Assembly (NCBI RefSeq): GCF_900119485.1
Contig: NZ_FPJZ01000002.1
Coordinates: 193,697 to 257,696, forward strand
DNA length: 64,000 nt
Source: Thermoactinomyces sp. DSM 45891
GTDB lineage: Bacteria > Bacillota > Bacilli > Thermoactinomycetales > Thermoactinomycetaceae
Direction of reading: 5' to 3'
A program made the translations under genes and the position numbers. Each line of letters opens with the position of its first letter. The stretch's first letter is position 1. This document shows, piece after piece, positions 59,530 to 64,000 of this stretch. Under the pieces are notes generated by a model, which saw only the letters and a list, made by a program, of their open reading frames with translations, was not told the origin of the DNA and searched no databases.

Positions 59530-60405
59530 TTAGAAGCCGCCTTTCTCTATATCACGATGGAGCACTTGGCAACGTTCATTCTCTTTAAAATCCTCATAAA
59601 GAGCCTCAGCCATTGCTACAGAGCGATGCTGACCACCTGTACACCCAATCCCGACAACGAGCTGTCTCTTTCCTTCTTTTTCATACTTAGGAAGTAAAAA
59701 GGTCAACATCTCTTTAAGTTGGTTCAAGAAGCGATTGGTTTCTTCCCATTTCATCACATAGTCGGCTACTTCTTTTTGTTTTCCGGTCAAAGGACGCATG
59801 GACTCAACGTAATACGGATTTGGGACAAAACGAACATCGAATACAAGATCCGCATCAAGAGGAATCCCGTGCTTAAAACCAAATGACATAAAGCTAAGAT
59901 TTAACCCAGAGTTATGTTGCTCCGAATACGTATGAACGATTTTTTCCTTTAATTCAGTAGGCTTCAAGTTACTCGTATCAATGATTTGATGTGATCGACC
60001 TCTCAGGTCACACAGTAACTCTCGCTCTTGAAGGATCCCATCTAAAACCGTACCATCTGGGGAGAGCGGATGGGTTCGACGTGTTAATTTATATCGACGA
60101 ACGAGCGTTTCGTCGTTTGCTTCGAGAAATAAGATTTGGTAGTTTACACCTTTTGATTCCTTTAGTGCCTCCAATGATTCAACTAAAGCGCTAAAAAATT
60201 CACGTCCTCGTAAGTCAATCACCAGTGCAACCTTCTGGAGTCTTCCATTGGTCTGCTCTAAGAGTTCAGCAAACTTGGATAACAAGATAGGGGGGAGGTT
60301 ATCGATACAAAAATAGCCTAGATCTTCAAGACTCTGTACCGCAACCGTCTTCCCAGCACCGGACATACCTGTGATGACAACTAAATGTAACTCATTGCTT
60401 GGCAT
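59530..60405 (-). CDS. rapZ: RapZ/YvcJ P-loop NTPase
   Basis: About 291 residues. Walker A GMSGAGKTVAV is at the N-terminus, and FGFKHGIPLDADLVFDVRFVPNPY and GIGCTGGQHRSVAMAE lie in the C-terminal half. Enterobacterial RapZ controls a GlmS-regulating small RNA; the Bacillus protein (YvcJ) has nucleotide-binding and competence-related roles. The start is the ATG at 60405, eight bases after GGGGG. It is the first gene of the rapZ-yvcK-whiA-HPr operon; a terminator upstream separates it from the thioredoxin gene. Confidence 0.93.
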   Translation of the reverse strand: MPSNELHLVVITGMSGAGKTVAVQSLEDLGYFCIDNLPPILLSKFAELLEQTNGRLQKVALVIDLRGREFFSALVESLEALKESKGVNYQILFLEANDETLVRRYKLTRRTHPLSPDGTVLDGILQERELLCDLRGRSHQIIDTSNLKPTELKEKIVHTYSEQHNSGLNLSFMSFGFKHGIPLDADLVFDVRFVPNPYYVESMRPLTGKQKEVADYVMKWEETNRFLNQLKEMLTFLLPKYEKEGKRQLVVGIGCTGGQHRSVAMAEALYEDFKENERCQVLHRDIEKGGF

Positions 60406-60434
60406 GGTCATATCCCCCTTTGTTGTTAAGTATA

Positions 60435-60459
60435 CAAAAAAGATGCAGAGAAAGCATCT
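60435..60459 (-). terminator. terminator of the TPR-thioredoxin operon
   Basis: AGATGC / GCATCT stem, 7-base loop, T-run on the minus strand, between the thioredoxin-like gene and rapZ. Confidence 0.75.
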
Positions 60460-60490
60460 GCATCGAACTTTGGATCAGAGATAGATCTAG

Positions 60491-60805
60491 TTATTCCAAC
60501 TCCCTTAAGAAGGTGGTAACTTGCTCTTTTGTCTTAGCATTGCGAGATGGGAGACGCCCTACTTCTTTTCCATTTTCAAAGACAATAAAGGTAGGAATTC
60601 CTTTTACCTGAAACTGCTGTGCAACCTCTTGCGACTCATCCACATCGATCATGGCAAATTCAAACGTGGAAGAAAATGTACTCTCAAGCTCCGGAAGATC
60701 GGGTGCAATCCGAACACAATCAATGCACCAGTCTGCACTAAATTCAACTACTTTTCGGCCGTTAGTAATGAACTCAGGGAATGTGTTTGTTTGAAGTTGT
60801 TTCAT
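60491..60805 (-). CDS. thioredoxin-like protein with CIDC active site
   Basis: This 104-residue thioredoxin fold has active site W26-C27-I-D-C30 and cis-proline region VKGIPTFIVF (about 72). The CxDC pair differs from the CGPC of the main thioredoxin and resembles the small YtpP-like proteins of Bacilli. It is cytoplasmic and probably a thiol-disulfide reductase with its own targets. The start is the ATG at 60805, eight bases after GGAGG. It follows the TPR gene, where Bacillus usually has trxB. Confidence 0.88.
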   Translation of the reverse strand: MKQLQTNTFPEFITNGRKVVEFSADWCIDCVRIAPDLPELESTFSSTFEFAMIDVDESQEVAQQFQVKGIPTFIVFENGKEVGRLPSRNAKTKEQVTTFLRELE

Positions 60806-60820
60806 GAAAAAAACCTCCAT

Positions 60821-62491
60821 TTAGTTAATTGGGTATTTGTCAAACTCCTTTATCGCCTTGGTGATAGATGAAGGAGAGATTCCGTATTTTTGAGCAACAT
60901 GTGTTTTGGAGAGAGGGCGATCCAATTGGTTAGAAACCCAATACTCTAGCGCTGCTGCCCACACTTCTAATTTACGAGCCGATTGAAGCAAGATCTGCGA
61001 TTTTGGCTGAACAGACCAAGCCCTCCAAAAATCCTCCATCGCCATCACGATTAACTCTCCCATCTCCTTCAAATGGGGCAAGCAAATCTTCCATACCTGT
61101 CCAGATAAGTCAGCATCTTCGTCCGGATGATCAGACCGTACACTCCCTTGAAGGATCGCAGATAAGGAAGCATCTGGGTTCATTTTCTTAATTTGCAAGA
61201 TCGCAATCTCTTTTAACCAATCTGGCTCATCTGGAGACATTAAGAAAGAGCGAAGGGCCCTCTCCGATTCAGCATCTTCGATCATTCCCAGTGCATAAAT
61301 CACCTGCAACTTCGTATCCTCTTCGCCGTGCTCTAAGCCCCATAGTAGACTGGACCGAATCAGGGGGCTTTCTTTTACCTGTTTCTGTAACTGCTTCGTA
61401 TCTGTAATGGGAGTACGCAATAGCTGTTCTTCAAAGGGGAGCTGCATTTGATAACTCGCATAATGTAGGCTAGGATCTTCCCCGTCCAAGGCATTTATAA
61501 AGAAAGACGGAACCTCTGAATCTGGAGCTAACTGCTTTGCTTTATGCCAAAAAGCACGGGCACGATCTAGTTTGCCAACACGATAGGAAGCAATCGCCGC
61601 GGCATGATATAAAGCGGCATCTGGGCGATCTTCTAAGCGAGCAATCCGGATAAATAATTCATACGCCACTTCATGCTCACCTAAAATTCCCATTGTGGTT
61701 GCTAGCTTGTATGCCTGATCCTTTTGAAGCGGTATCAAATTACGTAGCATCTCGATCAATTGTTCGTACTCTTCATTCTTTCCGATATGGCTACATAAAA
61801 CAGCTAAGTTACAAAGAGCATGGATGTTATCTTCTTCCATCTCTAACACTTCTGAAACTGTACGGAAGGCTGAGTCCATCTGACCCATATAGTAATAAGC
61901 TAATGCTAGATTATTACGTGCAGGTAGGAAATCAGAATGTTCCTCTATGATCTCTTGTAACATCTCAGTTGCTTGAACAAACATACCTGTTTCTAGGAGC
62001 TGCCTAGCTGATTCATGTTTTTGGACATATGCTTCCCCAAACAGCGGAACCACTTCTTTGGCTGGACGACCTAACTCATAGGAAATCAGCATGAGAAGCT
62101 CTTCAGCCTCCTCCGCAAACTCACCTTCTGGATCTCGTCCAAGATACTCTAACAAGTATTCCTCAGCCAGTTCAAATTCCTCCATATTGGTAGCATTATT
62201 CGCCAGATAAAACCAACATTCAGTGAGGTTTGGATCGATTTCACGGACTACGCATTCCAATATATCGTTAGACTCTTGAAATTTCCCCATCTCCGAAAGA
62301 AGCCCCGCTAAATTACAGTGGTTAATCGGGTTCGAAGGGTCTTTTTCGGTAGCAAAGCGGAAATATTTTAGAGCCTTTTCATACTGCCTACGATCTAACA
62401 TTTTTAAAGCACGTTCAAAAAAGAAGCTAGCATCTAAGTTAATGCTTACCACTTTTTTGCTCGTATGATCAAATTCTACTTGTCTCTTCAT
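60821..62491 (-). CDS. tetratricopeptide repeat protein (YvcD-like)
   Basis: About 556 residues with at least eight TPR motifs (for example YEKALKYFRFATEKDPSNP at about 35, LPARNNLALAYYYMGQ near 210). The C-terminal part contains a HEAT-like stretch and ends in an HTH-like segment (LSKTHVAQKYGISPSSITKAIKEF). It probably scaffolds protein contacts. Bacillus has TPR protein YvcD in the same neighbourhood. The start is the second ATG at 62491, six bases after GGAGG. It is co-transcribed with the thioredoxin-like gene. Confidence 0.85.
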   Translation of the reverse strand: MKRQVEFDHTSKKVVSINLDASFFFERALKMLDRRQYEKALKYFRFATEKDPSNPINHCNLAGLLSEMGKFQESNDILECVVREIDPNLTECWFYLANNATNMEEFELAEEYLLEYLGRDPEGEFAEEAEELLMLISYELGRPAKEVVPLFGEAYVQKHESARQLLETGMFVQATEMLQEIIEEHSDFLPARNNLALAYYYMGQMDSAFRTVSEVLEMEEDNIHALCNLAVLCSHIGKNEEYEQLIEMLRNLIPLQKDQAYKLATTMGILGEHEVAYELFIRIARLEDRPDAALYHAAAIASYRVGKLDRARAFWHKAKQLAPDSEVPSFFINALDGEDPSLHYASYQMQLPFEEQLLRTPITDTKQLQKQVKESPLIRSSLLWGLEHGEEDTKLQVIYALGMIEDAESERALRSFLMSPDEPDWLKEIAILQIKKMNPDASLSAILQGSVRSDHPDEDADLSGQVWKICLPHLKEMGELIVMAMEDFWRAWSVQPKSQILLQSARKLEVWAAALEYWVSNQLDRPLSKTHVAQKYGISPSSITKAIKEFDKYPIN

Positions 62492-62572
62492 CATTTTCCT
62501 CCAACCAGCATCATTCAACCACAAAAGCTGGTGGTTTGGTAGCTTGGGCAAGTATACCACATTCCCCTTGAT

Positions 62573-63517
62573 TTACACACCAGACTCCGAACGAAACAGG
62601 GTACTAATTGAGCCACCTGAGATAATAATGTGGATGGCCTGTCCTAATAGGGGAGCAATCGGAATCGTTTTATACTTGTCACTGTTTGGTATAAAAGGGA
62701 TACTATCCGTCACCACCACTTCGTGAATCCCTGGATGGTTAAGGCGCTCCAAGGCATTCGCAGAAAAGAGTGGGTGCGTGGCACAAATGTAAGCGGGATT
62801 TGCTCCCTTTTCCATCAGCCCCTCTACTACACTCACAATCGTCCCGCCTGTATCGATAATATCTTCAATAATAATTGGAGTGTATCCCCCAACGTCTCCA
62901 ATGATATGGGTAATCTTTGCTGAATTATGAGAAGGTCGTTTCTTTAACATGATAGCGAACGGTGCATCTAAATGAGTGGCTAATTTTTCAGCCATTTTCG
63001 CCCGCCCTGCATCTGGAGATACGACAACTGGATTTTTGATATCTTTTTCTTTCAGGTATTCCGTAATATAGTCTAACGCGGTCAAATGATCCACTGGGAT
63101 ATCAAAAAATCCTTGGATGGCAGGGGCGTGTAAATCGACTGTTACAACGCGGTCCACCCCAACCGTTTTGAAAATATCAGCGACCATCTTAGCAGTAATC
63201 GGTTCCCGCGGTGCATCTTTTTTCTCTTGACGGGCATAAGGATAATAGGGAACAACTGCTGTCACACTTTTCGCGGATGCTCGATGTGCAGCATCTGCCA
63301 TGATCAAAAGTTCCATTAGGTTTTCATGAACAGGAGCACCCATTGTCTGAATGAGGAACACATGACAGTTACGAACTCCCTCTTCATAATGCACATAAAT
63401 TTCCCCGCTCTTAAAACGGTTAATTCGAGCCTCTCCTAGCGGTATCCCCAGATATGTACAAATGTTTTGTGCTAGTGTAGGATTAGAGGAACCAGTAAAG
63501 ATTTTCACATTCTTCAT
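62573..63517 (-). CDS. ribose-phosphate pyrophosphokinase, divergent paralogue
   Basis: The 314-residue enzyme has VPYYPYARQEKKD (ATP-binding flexible loop), the metal site DLHAPAIQGFFDIPVDHL and the PRPP loop IIIEDIIDTGGTI. It makes PRPP from ribose 5-phosphate and ATP. The loop normally reading SPDHGGVTRA in the glmU-linked housekeeping enzyme is SPDAGRAKMA here, so this is probably a second Prs with different regulation. AAAGGGG lies about 12 bases before the ATG. It is divergent from the Yip1-family gene. Confidence 0.9.
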   Translation of the reverse strand: MKNVKIFTGSSNPTLAQNICTYLGIPLGEARINRFKSGEIYVHYEEGVRNCHVFLIQTMGAPVHENLMELLIMADAAHRASAKSVTAVVPYYPYARQEKKDAPREPITAKMVADIFKTVGVDRVVTVDLHAPAIQGFFDIPVDHLTALDYITEYLKEKDIKNPVVVSPDAGRAKMAEKLATHLDAPFAIMLKKRPSHNSAKITHIIGDVGGYTPIIIEDIIDTGGTIVSVVEGLMEKGANPAYICATHPLFSANALERLNHPGIHEVVVTDSIPFIPNSDKYKTIPIAPLLGQAIHIIISGGSISTLFRSESGV

Positions 63518-63615
63518 ATGGACAAGCAGCCCCTTTAGATGAAATCATTCAGTCATTATGTGATTACCACTATTATAAACTAGAACAGTTCCAGATTAAA
63601 AATAGGTGATGAAAA

Positions 63616-64000
63616 ATGTTAAAACAAATCGAGCGCGTGAAGCCGTCCCTTTTTGGACTATTTACGAATCCGATCAGAGAATTTCGTTTGATTCGGGAGC
63701 AACCTCGCTTCTTTCTCTCTCTTCTCTTGCTCAGCTTCATTGTATCGATGACTTTCTACTATATGGGAGAAAAGATCGGTTCAAACCCTGAAGCGATTGC
63801 TAATATTGAAAGGCTTCAAGGACAGGCATTTCCTCAAGCTATAAAAGATCAAGCAAATGTGTTCATGGGGCTCTCTTACGGTTTCGCAGGATTCATGATT
63901 CCATGGGTAACGTGTTTGTTAAATTCCCTTGTCCTTTTTCTTCTTGTTAAGGCTTATCAAGGAAAGGCAACCTTTAAACAACTGTATGCTTTTTCGGCTC
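63616..64000 (+). CDS. Yip1-family membrane protein, 5' part
   Basis: The open frame runs off the window, so only about 128 residues are visible. It begins MLKQIERVKPSLFGLFTNP, the usual opening of bacterial YIP1-domain proteins. A first membrane helix (about 34-50) and part of a second (about 95-112) are seen. The function of these proteins in bacteria is not settled. The ATG is preceded by AGGTGA. It is divergent from the PRPP synthetase gene. Confidence 0.75.
   Translation, partial: MLKQIERVKPSLFGLFTNPIREFRLIREQPRFFLSLLLLSFIVSMTFYYMGEKIGSNPEAIANIERLQGQAFPQAIKDQANVFMGLSYGFAGFMIPWVTCLLNSLVLFLLVKAYQGKATFKQLYAFSA

Noticed and set aside
1..64000. CRISPR arrays, rRNA genes, complete insertion sequences or prophage modules
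   Set aside because: No spaced short direct repeats, no rRNA and no transposase or phage structural genes were seen in the window.

Overview
The window looks like a low-G+C, endospore-forming Bacillota chromosome of the Bacillales type. The evidence is Bacillus-like gene order (cggR-gapA-pgk-tpiA-gpmI-eno; rapZ-yvcK-whiA-HPr-clpP; rnr-smpB-ssrA), strong AGGAGG-type ribosome binding sites, DUF4183 surface-protein genes, a perfect CtsR operator, and a tmRNA tag read as GKQNNFALAA, which resembles Bacillus/Geobacillus tags. A Thermoactinomycetaceae-like host is my guess but cannot be proved from the sequence. TTG starts with well placed Shine-Dalgarno (SD) sequences are common, so several starts given here are shorter than the longest ORF.

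Layout: 0.3-9.1 kb (minus strand) holds an amino-acid permease, an acetaldehyde-type aldehyde dehydrogenase and an oppABCDF peptide importer. 9.6-10.4 kb is a DUF433/DUF5615 toxin-antitoxin-like pair. 10.6-12.6 kb is a KtrB/KtrA potassium uptake operon. 12.65-15.2 kb is an Rrf2 regulator divergent from a coupled cysteine-dioxygenase/HpaB-type flavin monooxygenase operon. 15.3-21.8 kb is a MarR regulator followed by two tandem MMPL exporters. 22-24.6 kb holds a DUF421 membrane protein and an acyl-CoA ligase. 24.7-31.8 kb is a Bce-type antimicrobial-peptide detoxification locus: ABC transporter, two-component system and a BceR-like operator. A second ABC transporter sits inside it, between an intact histidine kinase gene and a decayed copy of that gene's 3' end.

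31.9-40.9 kb contains an esterase, a GNAT enzyme, an orphan protein, tRNA-Thr, tmRNA, smpB, rnr, an atypical serine hydrolase, a lipoprotein, secG and yjdM. 40.9-47.9 kb is the glycolytic operon under CggR, with a clear CggR operator. rpoN (sigma-54) and tRNA-Arg(CCG) follow.

49.8-54.4 kb looks accessory. It starts at the tRNA-Arg gene and ends at a decayed copy of the 3' half of the same tRNA. It carries two DUF4183 genes, two isolated long perfect hairpins, and a class A penicillin-binding protein whose SxxK lysine is methionine. Just past it lie a prolyl-4-hydroxylase-like enzyme, a polysaccharide deacetylase and an XRE regulator.

56.6-63.5 kb is housekeeping: clpP with a CtsR-overlapped promoter, an HPr protein in the crh position that keeps its histidine, whiA, yvcK, rapZ, a thioredoxin-like protein, a TPR protein and a divergent PRPP synthetase. 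A Yip1-family gene runs off the right edge.

The most promising non-routine items are the rearranged Bce locus, the CDO/HpaB/Rrf2 operon whose HpaB lacks a conserved active-site histidine, and the tRNA-bounded segment with the SxxM penicillin-binding protein.
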